Part shown: positions 45,530-56,504 of the stretch, in pieces
Layout of the letters: every line of letters begins with the position of its first letter
How positions within the stretch are numbered: the stretch's first letter is position 1
Assembly (NCBI RefSeq): GCF_014905175.1
Contig: NC_057789.1
Span: 17,084,679-17,148,678, forward strand
DNA: 64,000 nucleotides
Direction of reading: 5' to 3'
Source of the DNA: Aphidius gifuensis
Lineage: Eukaryota; Arthropoda; Insecta; Hymenoptera; Braconidae
Notes under the pieces: generated by a model
Databases searched by the model: none
Told to the model about the DNA's origin: nothing
Seen by the model: the letters and a program-made list of their open reading frames with translations, nothing else
Position numbers and translations under genes: made by a program

Positions 45530-46010
45530 AAAACTACAAGTAAACTACCGGTAGATTATTGGTAAGTCTTTCCGGTATGTCCTACCAGTAATCTACCAGT
45601 AAGACCTACTAGTAGATTACTGGTAGGTTACTCGTAGGAATTACCGGTAGTCCCTACTAGTTATCTACCAGCAGTCCAATTCACAAGGCAAATTTTTTAC
45701 AATTTAGGGCTTTTTTTTGCCGGTGGTGGCGCTTGTCAAATTTTTTTTATATAGATTTCACATACAAAAGCTCTACAAGCGCCGCCAGTAGAGGAAAAAA
45801 GCCCTAAATTGTAATGCCCTGTGAATTGGACTGCTGTAGACTACTGGTAGGTCTTACTGGTAGATTTCCAACGAAAATTACCGGTAGCTACCAGTAGATT
45901 ACTGCAGTCCAATTCACAGGGCAAATTTTATACAATACGTCGCTAGCGCCATAAGTAAGCCGTAAGTGAGACGGAACTGAGCCGAGACGACCATCGAACA
46001 CAGCTACTAG
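45530..46010. repeat. CTACCAGTA-type repeats with family B MITE and a scrap of element X
   Basis: Units like CCTACCAGTAATCTACCAGT in both orientations. A full family B MITE lies at 45672-45833 (left CAG, right CTG), a truncated B at 45905-45937, and the end of element X at 45937-46008. Confidence 0.7.
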
Positions 46011-46682
46011 CAGTCCAATTCACGGGGCATTACAGATTAGGGCTTTTTTTCACCACTTAAAGCGTTTGTGAAGCTTTGGTATGTAAAATCTATATAAAAA
46101 AAATTTTAAAGGCATGTGGCCACTAGCATAGTTTTTCGACCAAGTTCTATGCCATAGCACTTGTTTCACTATATCTTACTAGAAATTTACTAGAAAATGG
46201 CCGCCGAGGACTATGTTGAAAAAATGCTGCGTGCAGCATTTTCAGCATAGAACCGCTAACTTCACGCTAGTATTTTTTGATACAGCCAACATTAAGAAAA
46301 TACAACAACAATGGTTAGCGTTATTAATAAATTTGTTTGTTTATATTTACACATGTATAGTACATATGTATAATGATTGACTGTCAAAATATCAAATTGT
46401 TAACAAATAAGAAAGGTTATATTTTTATTTATTTTTTATGTGTTTCTAAGCAAGTTGGTATAGCTGAAACAATTTCAAAAAACGATTAAAACGCCGCCCT
46501 ATAGCCGTCATATGTGAACTATTTCTGCCATATCGCTATGGCATAGAACTTGGTCGAAAAACTATGCTAGTGGTCACAAGCCTTTAAAATTTTTTTTATA
46601 TAGATTTTACATACCAAAGCTTCACAAACGCTTTAAGTGGTGAAAAAAAGCCCTAATCTGTAATGCCCCGTGAATTGGACTG
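46011..46682. mobile_element. Family B MITE split by element V
   Basis: Ends CAGTCCAATTCACGGGGC and complement, flanked by TAG / CTA. Its centre is interrupted by a palindromic element (about 46112-46577, AGGCATGTGGCCACTAGCAT and complement) also present at 55499-55668. The interior has AAGTTCTATGCCATAGCAC on both arms. Non-coding. Confidence 0.75.
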
Positions 46683-46793
46683 CTAGTAGCTGTGTTCGAT
46701 GGTCGTCTCGGCTCAGTTCCGTCTCACTTACGGCTCACTTATGGCGCTAGCGACGTACGGTTGTTTGAAGAACTACAAAGGCACAAAATCTCA

Positions 46794-49130
46794 GGCTTGC
46801 GGCCTGCAGCGCCATGTCTCAATCCTCGGGAATCAGAAAACACCGTAAATGAAAAAGTCTTTCTGACATAGTATTGCGATTCCATCTATTGTGAGCTAGA
46901 ACAAGTTGCCGCCGTAATGTTTTAGCCGACTAGCGGATCTTTCCAAATTCCGAAGTGTAAGCTTCGTAAATGAACTTTCCTTAAGTTGGGCCGAACTCTT
47001 AAAAATAGAAATTATTAATTAACGTTTATAATTATCATTTATAAATTAGATTAGGACGAATTTAGAGATTTCAAATATTGTTGTTTGCATTATATTGAAA
47101 ATGATAAACATTTTTTTGCCGTTTACTGAATTCTACTAAAAAAAAATTATGTTTCATGTGAGTTGATAATATTTACTAAAAATATTATTAGATAAAAGTA
47201 TAATTTTTTTTTGTTCATATATTTGGAAAATATATGATATTATCACACTAAACTTTTGATTCTCTTAATACGAGTTGGTGATAAAAGCGAATTTTATTCT
47301 ACAACTTTTTATCATTTTAATAAATATTGATAAAGAATTCAATGCCACTTTATAAACGATAATAAAATATAATTCTGAATTTGCACTTAACAACCAAATA
47401 GTTATGTGTCCGCAAATATTGTTTCAATAAAATTAATATTCTATTTCTACACCAATTTTCGAAAATAGGAAGCTGTTATTTTTGTGCACAATCAAAAAAA
47501 CTTAATCCGAATAAACAATTCTATAAAAATGCTATGGAACTTTTTAAGCATCGTATAATTGTACCTTAGGCCTATTGTATTGTTACACCAATTTCATAGT
47601 CCTACGACAGTGAAAATCATCTGTCACCCTGAGTCGTTAAAGTTTTTAATCTTAAGAATAAACAATAGTCAAAAGTAAAAATAATATAATCAGATTATTG
47701 ACCGCTTGTGTGCATGCAACGTTAATACAACTATGTAAATAATGGTTTTTAATTAAACGATTCTCTACAAAATCCAAAATGTGAGAATCCTGATTCATCC
47801 GCCGTATAATTTATCACCCAAAAAATACCGTCGATAAGGCAGAAATTTTAGGCGTACAGTTTTTCTACGATTATTATTATTATTATTGTTGTTGTTGTTG
47901 TTGTTATTATTATTATACATAGCCTTTAATTGTAAATAAAAAATTTTTGATGTTATAAATGATGTAACTATAAAAAAAAAAAAAACAACAACAACAATAA
48001 CAACATTGATGTATGTATTTTGACACCATATTTTGAGGTTATGTCTATAAATTTTAAATAAATTTGAATGGTGTCGCCATCTTGTGCCAAAAGAGTTAGT
48101 AAAACAGGGCCCTATTTATCGATTAATTTTGCGGATGAATCAGGATTTCTAGTATTTCGTTTTAATAACAAATGCAAATCTGAGCATTGTAAAAATCTAG
48201 TGTTACATAATTATGATGGAATCATCACTAGGGTTTTATAAAATTTCAGAAAGTCTATAATGGTTAATATATTCGAACGGAGAAAATACATTGCGAAAAA
48301 TATAGAACAAATGAATATATGATTAGACAATAAAAATACAACTTCAGAAAGCTATTGATCGGCTTAGCTGATTGAATCTGAAAACAGAAAGAGGTTGTAA
48401 AATAATATACATAGATTATTATTCGGCTATATCAATTAAACGGACAATAATTTTAATATAGAAAAGTAGAATTAGCTATATATACATTTGATTAAAATCG
48501 TTTTTGGCTCATTCGTACTAGCGGAATTTGATAATAAGAGTACTCTATGTATATAGATGAACCAATTTTTTTACGATAGATTTTACCGACGATTATTTGT
48601 TGTCTGTAATCTATTTCTACATATAAATATAACACGGATTTTTTTTCAGACGATGAATAGACACAAACTCGTAAAAAATTACTAGTGATTTTTATCGTAT
48701 TCGGTATAATTATTGAACATTATTTTTCGTTAAAAGGTGACTCATATATTATGATAAATATCGTAATAACATGAATTTAAAAAATTAAAAAATTAAAATA
48801 TGCTAATTAATAGAAATACATAGTGTCATAAATTTATTATTACAAAATATGAGAAAATAAAAAAAAATATATCATTGAAAATTATAACTCTTAAACATAA
48901 TAAATATATCTTATTTATCATTTATCTTGTGGCATAACATTATATCGGATAAAAGCAAAATAATTTAATATGTCGATTTACGTAAAGTATTCAAGTCGGA
49001 CATAGTGCCAACTGGATATTTACCGACATTCAATATCCCTCTTACGGACTAAATGAGCTTAAAGAGACTTTATTTTTCGGATGTTCACCCTGAACGGTGT
49101 AACCGAAACTAGCGCTCCGGGCCGCAAGCC
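46794..49130. mobile_element. DNA transposon with 8-bp TSD, ends GGCTTGCGGCC
   Basis: AAATCTCA precedes (46786-46793) and follows (49131-49138), and the flanks rejoin as the element X sequence CACAAAATCTCAATACAGG. The TIR is short (GGCTTGCGGCC), followed by unlike subterminal sequences (TGCAGCGCCATGTCTCAATC versus CGGAGCGCTAGTTTCGG). The 2.3-kb interior is AT-rich and no transposase frame is seen. An internally deleted copy is at 62415-63167. Confidence 0.85.
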
Positions 49131-49197
49131 AAATCTCAATACAGGTGCCTATCTATATCATCACTGTAAATAAACAATATTTATTGGGGCATTAAGC

Positions 49198-49790
49198 ATA
49201 AGCGCCATCGACGTCTTTTTGGCGCGTCAAAAAGATGACTTATTAGTTGCTTTCTTTCACAAAAATCTTTTACTGGAGCTCCAGATCACTCCAGATAAAC
49301 GCCATCTGTTGGATCAGAAAGCGTCATCTGTGAGCAAATGTACAAAAGTGATTTTAAAAATAGAAAATGGCTGAGCATTGGCGTCAACTCTGTTATTATT
49401 ATTTGTTATTGTTGTCGGTCGACCAGATAACCGGGATAACAGAGTTGACGCCAATGCTCGGCCATTTTCTATTTTGAAAATTACATTTGTCCATTTTCTC
49501 ACAGATGACGCTTTCTGATCCAACAGATGGCGTTTATCTGGAGCTCCAGTAGAAGATTTTTGTGAAAGAAAGCAACTAATGTCGCACTTTTTTGGACGTT
49601 TTGAAGTACTCTTTTTGTCCACACAAAAAGTACGCCTTTTTGTACATAACAAAAATCTTTTAAACGTCATCTAAATGACATCTTTTTGTAGTAAAAAAAG
49701 ACAACTATCAACTGAATTTAAGGTGTATAAAAAGATATCTTTCAGTCATCTTTAAGTACTGCTTTTTTTGGTCCGAAATGGGTCTGCTTT
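49198..49790. repeat. Palindrome, about 340 bp, and flanking repeats
   Basis: AGTTGCTTTCTTTCACAAAA (49237) returns inverted near 49557-49580. Between them TCTGTTGGATCAGAAAGCG and GAGTTGACGCCAATGCTC pair with complements. The open minus-strand frame over it is a product of the palindrome. Flanking sequence is rich in TTTTTGTACA and GACGTC motifs. Confidence 0.65.
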
Positions 49791-50069
49791 TTGAAATCAA
49801 TGAAAATAGAAAATAAACTATTAAACAAAAATAGGAATAAATTCAGTATATTTATTGTTTCGACTTCATGATCCATTTTTTTACACATTGTTCACAGTTA
49901 ATATACTGAATTTATGCCTATTTTTGTTTAAATACATAATTTTATAATTAAACAATTTTATTTGAGAAAATTAGATTTTTATCTTTTAACAAGTCAAATT
50001 TTTTTTTACGGAGGCTAGGAGCCATAGGCTCAGCCGCAGTATTGTATTCATGCGCGAAAAAAAACAAAA

Positions 50070-52110
50070 GTTCATAACTTACGAAATAATTGGCGTAGAG
50101 GCTTCGTACTAGGCTTAAATGATGCGTCTTCGAAAACTCTATCGCACGCTTGTGGTATTTTTTCGTTATTTACAATAGTTTTTGAGAAAAAAAAAAAAAA
50201 CTTTAAAATAGAAAAAAAAAAAATCAGATATTTAATTTTTTTTCTCGAAAACTATTGAAAGCCAAGGAAAAGCCTACATACGTTATAATAGACCTTGTTA
50301 AGAACTTTCAATTGAGCCTAATATAATGTTTCTATCTTCATTATCCTGAAAGTTATAGCCTTTTTAATCAGTTTTTTAATCAATTTTTGAACAATTTTAA
50401 AAAATTAGGCAATGAATAACTCAACGTAGAGTTGACATAAAGGCATCGTATTAGGCTTAAATGATGCGTCTTTGAAAACTCTATCGCCCGCATAATGAGT
50501 TTTTTCTGCTATTTTCAATAGTTTTCGAGAAAAAAAAAAAAAACTCCAAAACAGAAAAAGAAAAAGTCGAATAATTAATTTTTTTTACTCAAAGACTATT
50601 CAAGGCCGAGGAAAAACCCTCATATCCCATAACAGAGCTTCACAAGAACTTTCAGTTGAGCCTAATACTATGTTTCTATTTTCATTATTCTAAAAGTTCT
50701 AGCATTTTAAATGAACTTTTTAACAATTGTGAAAAATTAGATATTGAATAACTCAAAGTAGAATTGGAAAAGAGACTTCGTATTAAGCTCATATGTTGCG
50801 TCTCAAAAAACTCTATCGCCCGCATTATGGGTTTTTTCCGCTATTTTCAATAGTTTTTGAGAAAAAAAAATAAAACTCCAAAATTTAGAGGAAAAAAAAA
50901 AAAAAAAACGGATATTTAATTTTCTGTCTCAGAAACTATTGAAGACACAAAATATACCCATATACCATATGATAGAGCTTCGTAAGGACTTCTATTTAAA
51001 TCTAATTTCATGTCTCTATCTTTATTATCCCAAAAGTTATAACGGTTTTGAACAAATCTAAAAAAATTAGATATTGAATAACTCGAAGTAGAATTGGAAA
51101 AGAGACTTCATATTAAGCTCATATTTTGCGTCTTAAAAAACTCTATCGCCCGCATTATGGGTTTTTTCCGCTATTTTCAATAGTTTTTGAGAAAAAAAAA
51201 TAAAACTTCAAAATTAAAAAAAAAAAAACGGATATTTAATTTTCTGTCTCAGAAACTATTAAAGACACAAAATATACCCATATACCATATGATAGAGCTT
51301 TGTGAGGACTTCCATTTGAATCTAATTTAATGTCTCTATCTTCATTATCCCAAAAGTTATAACGGTTTTGAACAAATTTAAAAAAATTAGATATTGAATA
51401 ACTCAAAGTAGAATTGGAAAAGAGACTTCGTATTAAGCTCATATTTTGCGTCTCAAAAAACTCTATCGCCCGCATTATGGGTTTTTTCCGCTATTTTCAA
51501 TAGTTTTTGAGAAAAAAAAATAAAACTCCAAAATTTAGAGAAAAAAAAAAAAAAAAAACGGATATTTAATTTTCTGGCTCAGGAACTATTGAAGACACAA
51601 AATATACCTATATACCATATGATAGAGCATTGTGAGGACTTCCATTTAAATCTAATTTGATCTCTCTATCTTCATTATCCCAAAAGTTATAACGGTTTTG
51701 AACAAATCTAAAAAAATTAGATATTGAATAACTCAAAGTAGAATTGGAAAAGAGACTTCGTATTAAGCTCATATTTTGCGTCTCAAAAAACTCTATCGCC
51801 CGCATTATGGGTTTTTTCCGCTATTTTCAATAGTTTTTGAGAAAAAAAAATAAAACTTCAAAATTAAGAAAAAAAAAACGGATATTAAATTTTCTGTCTC
51901 AGAAACTATTGAAAGCCGAGAAAAAACTCACATATCTTATAACAGAGCTTGTTGAGAACTTTCAATTAAGCCTAATGTAATGTTTCTATTCTTATTATCC
52001 TAGATGTTATAGCATTTTTAATCAATTTTTTTGACAATTTTGAAAAATTAGGCAATGAATAACTCACCGTAGAATTGGAATAGACACTTCGTAATAGGCT
52101 TATATTTTTT
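50070..52110. repeat. Tandem array, about 6 units of 330 bp
   Basis: GAATAACTCA recurs at 50414, 50746, 51076, 51396, 51726 and 52057. Units contain ACTCTATCGCCCGCATTATG, TTTTCCGCTATTTTCAATAG and CCATATGATAGAGC. The middle units (50746-52050) are much more alike than the outer ones, the pattern expected from unequal exchange. Short open frames in adjacent units are repeat translations. Confidence 0.9.
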
Positions 52111-53060
52111 GGTAAGTAATGACAATTGATTCGTTTTAAAACGTTAAAAATATGTTACAAAATGAAAAATGCAATTGCTTGAACATAAAAAACAGTATAG
52201 CCTCGTTATTGTATAATCCTAATGGAATTTAATTTTTACAGTAACAACAAAGGAAATCTAAGAGCGTTTGAAGACAATTTTATGAGAAATTCAAATAATA
52301 ATTAATGATGAAATATTTTTGTATCGAAATATTATTAAAAAGTTGTGTTTTCAAACGTTATAAATCCATTATTATTTGTAAAAAACCGAAAAAAATATAT
52401 GTAAAAATAAAAAAAAATATAATTAAATGTTTGTAATTTTGATTGATCAATTGATAAAACATATCTAGAGCTATAAAAAATAAAGTGCATATTTTTTTTC
52501 TAGTACATGAACCTATGTAAATTTATTTTTTTTACAGTAAATTTCGTTTCATTAATCACGTAAATATTCAACCAAAATTTTGAACAAGTTGTTTTGTTTT
52601 ACCAATGAAGTCTGTATGCTTTTCTATACAAAAAAAAAATACTATTATTATTATTTTAATTTTTTCTTATATAAAACATATGGGCTTTACCGGTAAAACA
52701 GGACTACTTTTGTTTCACCTTAATGTTGATAAATCATTCAATTATATTGAAGCAATGATTTAAGATAACCATGGCCCTAGCCGGAGTATTGAAAATTTTT
52801 AATTTTCAACGGGTAACGAGGGCCACACGCCCCAACAAACGTTACCAGATCTTTTTTAAAGTTGCTTACATTAAATAATATTCTTAATAATATGGCTTTG
52901 CTTTTTTTCCTTTTTTTCTTATGTTTTAACATTTTAATTTAGTAATAAATTTATTTTTTAAGAAGTACTTTTTTTCTCTTATCGTTTATTTTTAATTTTT
53001 CACTTTGGATTATTCACAACCAAAAAATTGACTTAGAATCCTTGACTTAGTAGTTTGACT
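52111..53060. other. AT-rich DNA, nothing recognised
   Basis: No open frame, RNA or bounded repeat can be supported. A few short GC-richer patches (near 52680-52710 and 52770-52850) have no identified content. Confidence 0.4.
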
Positions 53061-53064
53061 TGTT

Positions 53065-53728
53065 TTAATCACGAACTAAATTGGTGGGATTGTTCTTGTT
53101 TTCAAGTCGTTTTTTTGCTGCTGCAACACGTTGACTTGACCGACGTATCCAATCCTTCATATGCTCTTGAACGTTATTTTCGCTTGCTTGTGGTTTATTT
53201 AACATAATACCACCTGTTAAAACAAAAATCCGATAAATATTAATTAATTGACTCATTTATTTATTTATTTATTTATTTATTTATAAAATGTGCTATAGAT
53301 TACTTATTATAAGCTCTCCAATTTTAAGCTTTGAAATAGCCACTGTATCTTTTTTGAGACCTGCCCATGTTACCTCTGCACCAACATTATCAGTCATAAC
53401 AGTGATCATAGCATGTGCAACGGATTTCTGAAGACTTTTACCTCCTAAATTAGCAATTTTAGTATCCTGAAACGATAAAAATGGACAGCATTGAAAATTT
53501 TTCAAATAGATAACTCAATAGTAAAAAAAAATAGCTTACAAATTGTTTTTGACGATCATTCGAGTCAAGTAAACTTTCGTTTAGTATTTGTAAATCTCGA
53601 ACTGTTTGACACTGCTGGAACTCAAACTTGGCATGACTTTCTACATCAAGATTATTTCGATTATCTCTCAGTATTAATAATATTTCATTGAGTTTGATCC
53701 TAATCATTCGACGACAACCTTTGAACAT
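53065..53728 (-). CDS. DUF4806-type protein, spliced, 5' end not visible
   Basis: Three minus-strand exons join in frame: 53728-53540, 53466-53304 and 53213-53065. Introns are 73 and 90 bp with GTAAGC/CAG and GTAATC/CAG borders. The joined frame gives about 166 residues and a stop. It includes TVRDLQILNESLLDSNDRQK, then IANLGGKSLQKSVAHAM, then VGAEVTWAGLKKD. The order (Leu-rich helix, LGG, paired helices, a Trp-Gly-x-Lys stretch) is that of the DUF4806 domain found in many insect proteins of unknown function. The tail is basic (IRRSSQRVAAAKKRLENKN). An upstream exon rich in Asn/Gln may lie at about 53873-53805 (donor GTAATA). A TA-flanked foldback element begins at 53964, so the gene may be cut off or continue beyond it. 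Function unknown. Confidence 0.6.
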
Positions 53729-53963
53729 AAAAATACCCAGTATTAGTTTTACTAAAATATAAAGAGAAAAACCGAAAAAATTATGTTAAATTTTAAAGTA
53801 TTACGAGTGCAGCAATTTGGCCCATGATTTTCATTATTACTTGGATTTTGTTCATATTGATTCAACGGTTGTAAATTAATAAATATAAGTGAAAATAATA
53901 GTATTAATCATAAACGAGATTTAGGTTAGGTTGTGATCCAAGATTAAAATAAATATTTATATA

Positions 53964-54061
53964 CAGACTGTCCCATTTTAATTGGATAATGGATTTTTCT
54001 CAAAAAATATGGCTCGAATTAAAAAATGATTCGAGTAAAAGTTGTAGGGTTTGGCGGGGGA

Positions 54062-54094
<33 letters not shown>

Positions 54095-54913
54095 CAAAAT
54101 GGCGGAGTTTCAGGTATGAACAAAGTTTTTTTTAAATGGATACTATATTTTTTTTTAGTACGAAAATGTTTCTTACATCAAAACTAACACTCTATACTTG
54201 GAACGTTTTTCGATAAATTCACTTTTTTTTCGGCCCAATTTTGTCTGTTGATGGATTTTCCTCAAAAAATATGGCTCAGATTTGAAAATGACATTTAGAA
54301 AAGTTGTAGCGTTCAGGGAGACAAACACGGAAAGAAAAAAAAAAAATCTGAAAAAGTTCAAAATGGCGGAGTTTAAAGTATGACCATCTTTTTTTTTGAG
54401 GTAAGGTGTAATTTTTTTTCACTAAAAAATTGTTCGCATCAAGATGAACACTTTTTCTAAATAAAATTTTTGGCTAAGTCCATTTTTTTTATCCATGCTT
54501 CTCACTCCGCCGTTTTGAATTTTTTACCAAATTTTTTTTCTTTTTCGTGTTTGTCATCCTAAACGCTACAACTTTTCCAAATATCATTTTCAAATCAAAG
54601 CCATTTTTTTTTTAGGAAAATCCATCAACAGATGAAATCGGGCCGAAAAAAAAGTGATTTTATCGAAAAATTTTTCAAATAAAAAAGTGTTAGTTTTGAT
54701 GTAAGAAACATTTTAGTGCAAAAAAAAAATACAGTATCGATTTAAAAAAACCATGTTCATACCTGAAACTCCGCCAATTTGAATTTTTTGAATTTTTTTT
54801 TTTTTTTTTTCTGGGTCCCCCTCCAAACCCTACAACTTTTACTTGGATCATTTTTCAATTTGAGCTATATTTTTCAAGAAAAATCCATTATCCAATTAAA
54901 ATGGGACAGTCTG
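53964..54913. mobile_element. Foldback element with TA duplication
   Basis: Ends CAGACTGTCCCATTTTAATT and complement; TA lies on both sides (53962-53963 and 54914-54915). The two arms pair almost end to end, with TAAAAGTTGTAGGGTTTGG and TTCAAAATGGCGGAGTTT and complements. No transposase. The TA target suggests the Tc1/mariner group. Confidence 0.75.
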
Positions 54914-54915
54914 TA

Positions 54916-55427
54916 TACTTAACTTGAATTTTTATGTTTGTCCTGAGCTCAGATAGAACTACTGTTGTTTTTTCTTTTAATAGATAATGGTTTTATAATT
55001 GATAAACAACAATTCGGATAATAATCTATGATAGAAAAAAACTATTGCAAAGACGCACATCTGAATGAATATGATCGGATCCGTAGCTTTGTTTATAAAA
55101 CAGTCTATTTTTTACAGTACTTTTTGACTGTACAAAAAGATGACTTTAAGACATGTCTACATGAACAACATAATGTCGACGTTTTATGGACCAATGAGCG
55201 TGGGCCAATAATAGCTGACTTTTGGACATCTTTTCGATCGGTTCAAATAGTTGTGCTTTAAAATATGGTTAAAAGTAGTACTTAAAGTTGACGCATTATA
55301 GTCGCCACAAGGGTTGTCCTAAACAGGACATCTTTCTGCCATCTATTTGCAATTGCCATAAAGACATCCGAAAACGGACGTCTTAAAGACGTCATTTTGG
55401 CAAGAGTATTACTTGGGCGATCGCCAG
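54916..55427. other. Short unassigned spacer
   Basis: A 77-codon frame at 55028-55261 has no recognisable motif. GACGTC-type sequences near 55370-55400 resemble those at 49205-49225. Confidence 0.35.
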
Positions 55428-55498
55428 CACCCGTCTTAAGAGGATGTTCTCATTAGGGCTTTTTTTTCCGATGGCGGCGCTTCAAATACTTTTTGTCA

Positions 55499-55668
55499 AG
55501 GCGTGTGGCCACTAGCATAGTTTTTCGAACAAGTTCTATGCCATAGTCCATTTATTACCAGAAACAACAGACTTTTTCAGTGATAACTGGGAATAATCTA
55601 GATGTTTCTGGTAATAAATGGACTATGGCATAGAACTTGTTCGAAAAACTATGATAGTGGCCACACGC
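55499..55668. mobile_element. Element V, palindromic MITE
   Basis: AGGCGTGTGGCCACTAGCAT and complement, with AACAAGTTCTATGCCATAGT on both arms. It splits TTTTTGTCAGAGTTC, duplicating TCA. A larger copy is at 46112-46577. Confidence 0.75.
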
Positions 55669-55786
55669 TTTCAGAGTTCTGTATGAATCGTATTCCATGA
55701 CAAGAGAGCTCATTTTCATGCTGCCGAGTGCTGCCGAGCTAGGGTTCACATCGATTTATATATACATATATACTATTTAGGACAAT

Positions 55787-56163
55787 GGGTGCATTCCTTT
55801 AATAAAAAATTTTTTTTCGTTTTGCAATTTTGCCCTGTAATACCGACTAAAAACTAGAAACAGAAACAACGACAAAAGTGATAAAATTCTCTATGCAATA
55901 TTCCAGGCTTTACAGTTTACGATAATGTGTGTGGTACGACCTATGTGACAATAACAAACAATCACAACAAGTCAATTTTCTATCTATTTCAGTTTGATAT
56001 AAACATTGAACAGTTATCCATCTAATAATTGGAAGCCAAAAAAAATAATGTCATGTGCCAGTACTGCCACTACAAGAGACAGCTTTTTCCTATAAAATTT
56101 TGGCCGGTATTACAGGGCGAAATCGCAAAACGAAAAAAAATTTTTTATTAAAGGAATGCACCC
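55787..56163. mobile_element. Element Y copy with 3-bp TSD
   Basis: Ends GGGTGCATTCC / GGAATGCACCC; AAT flanks both sides (55784-55786, 56164-56166). The uninterrupted site is seen at 16150-16165. Confidence 0.85.
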
Positions 56164-56255
56164 AATGATGACAAGAAAGTAAATTTTTTTTTTAAATTAA
56201 TTTGAAAATACACGTTTATTTTTTTTTAACACCTAAAATAAAAAAAATATCTTGT

Positions 56256-56375
56256 TCAAAACCTAAAATTTTCTAAAAACTGTTGCTCACTCATATATTC
56301 AGTAGGATCAGACATATTGCGAATATTATTGTTTAACCTCATATTAATTCATCTTAATCTCCCTGGAATATTCAT
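56256..56375 (-). pseudogene. Harbinger-like remnant, second copy
   Basis: The same 39-codon minus-strand length as 16252-16371. Differences between the two copies are few, so both derive from the same ancestral element; this short frame may be one exon of a lost transposase. Confidence 0.35.
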
Positions 56376-56504
56376 TTTGTCCTTCTCTATTTCTATTTTT
56401 GTCTGCAACAGTAACAACAATCAACTTGAAAATTTGACAGCTTTATTTGTTTACATTCTTAATAGGGTTATGGTGCTCAAAATCATCAAAACATGTCGTA
56501 TATA

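Larger units (their letters stand above)
55428..56504. mobile_element. Second copy of the long family A relative, with insertions
   Basis: Starts CACCCGTCTTAAGAGGATG after CAG and matches 15982-16512. It is interrupted by element V (55499-55668, after TTTTTGTCA; 3-bp TCA duplication) and element Y (55787-56163, AAT duplication). A third insertion (56505-58369) splits its end, which resumes as GATGTGAACCC at 58374. Comparison with the 15982 copy places each insertion closely. Confidence 0.75.

Noticed and set aside
49314..49670. 118-codon minus-strand frame
   Set aside because: It covers both arms of a palindrome, so the openness follows from the symmetry.
51236..51805. Two almost identical frames starting MRAIEFFETQNMSLI
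   Set aside because: They are the same register of adjacent 330-bp tandem units; stops occur in other units.
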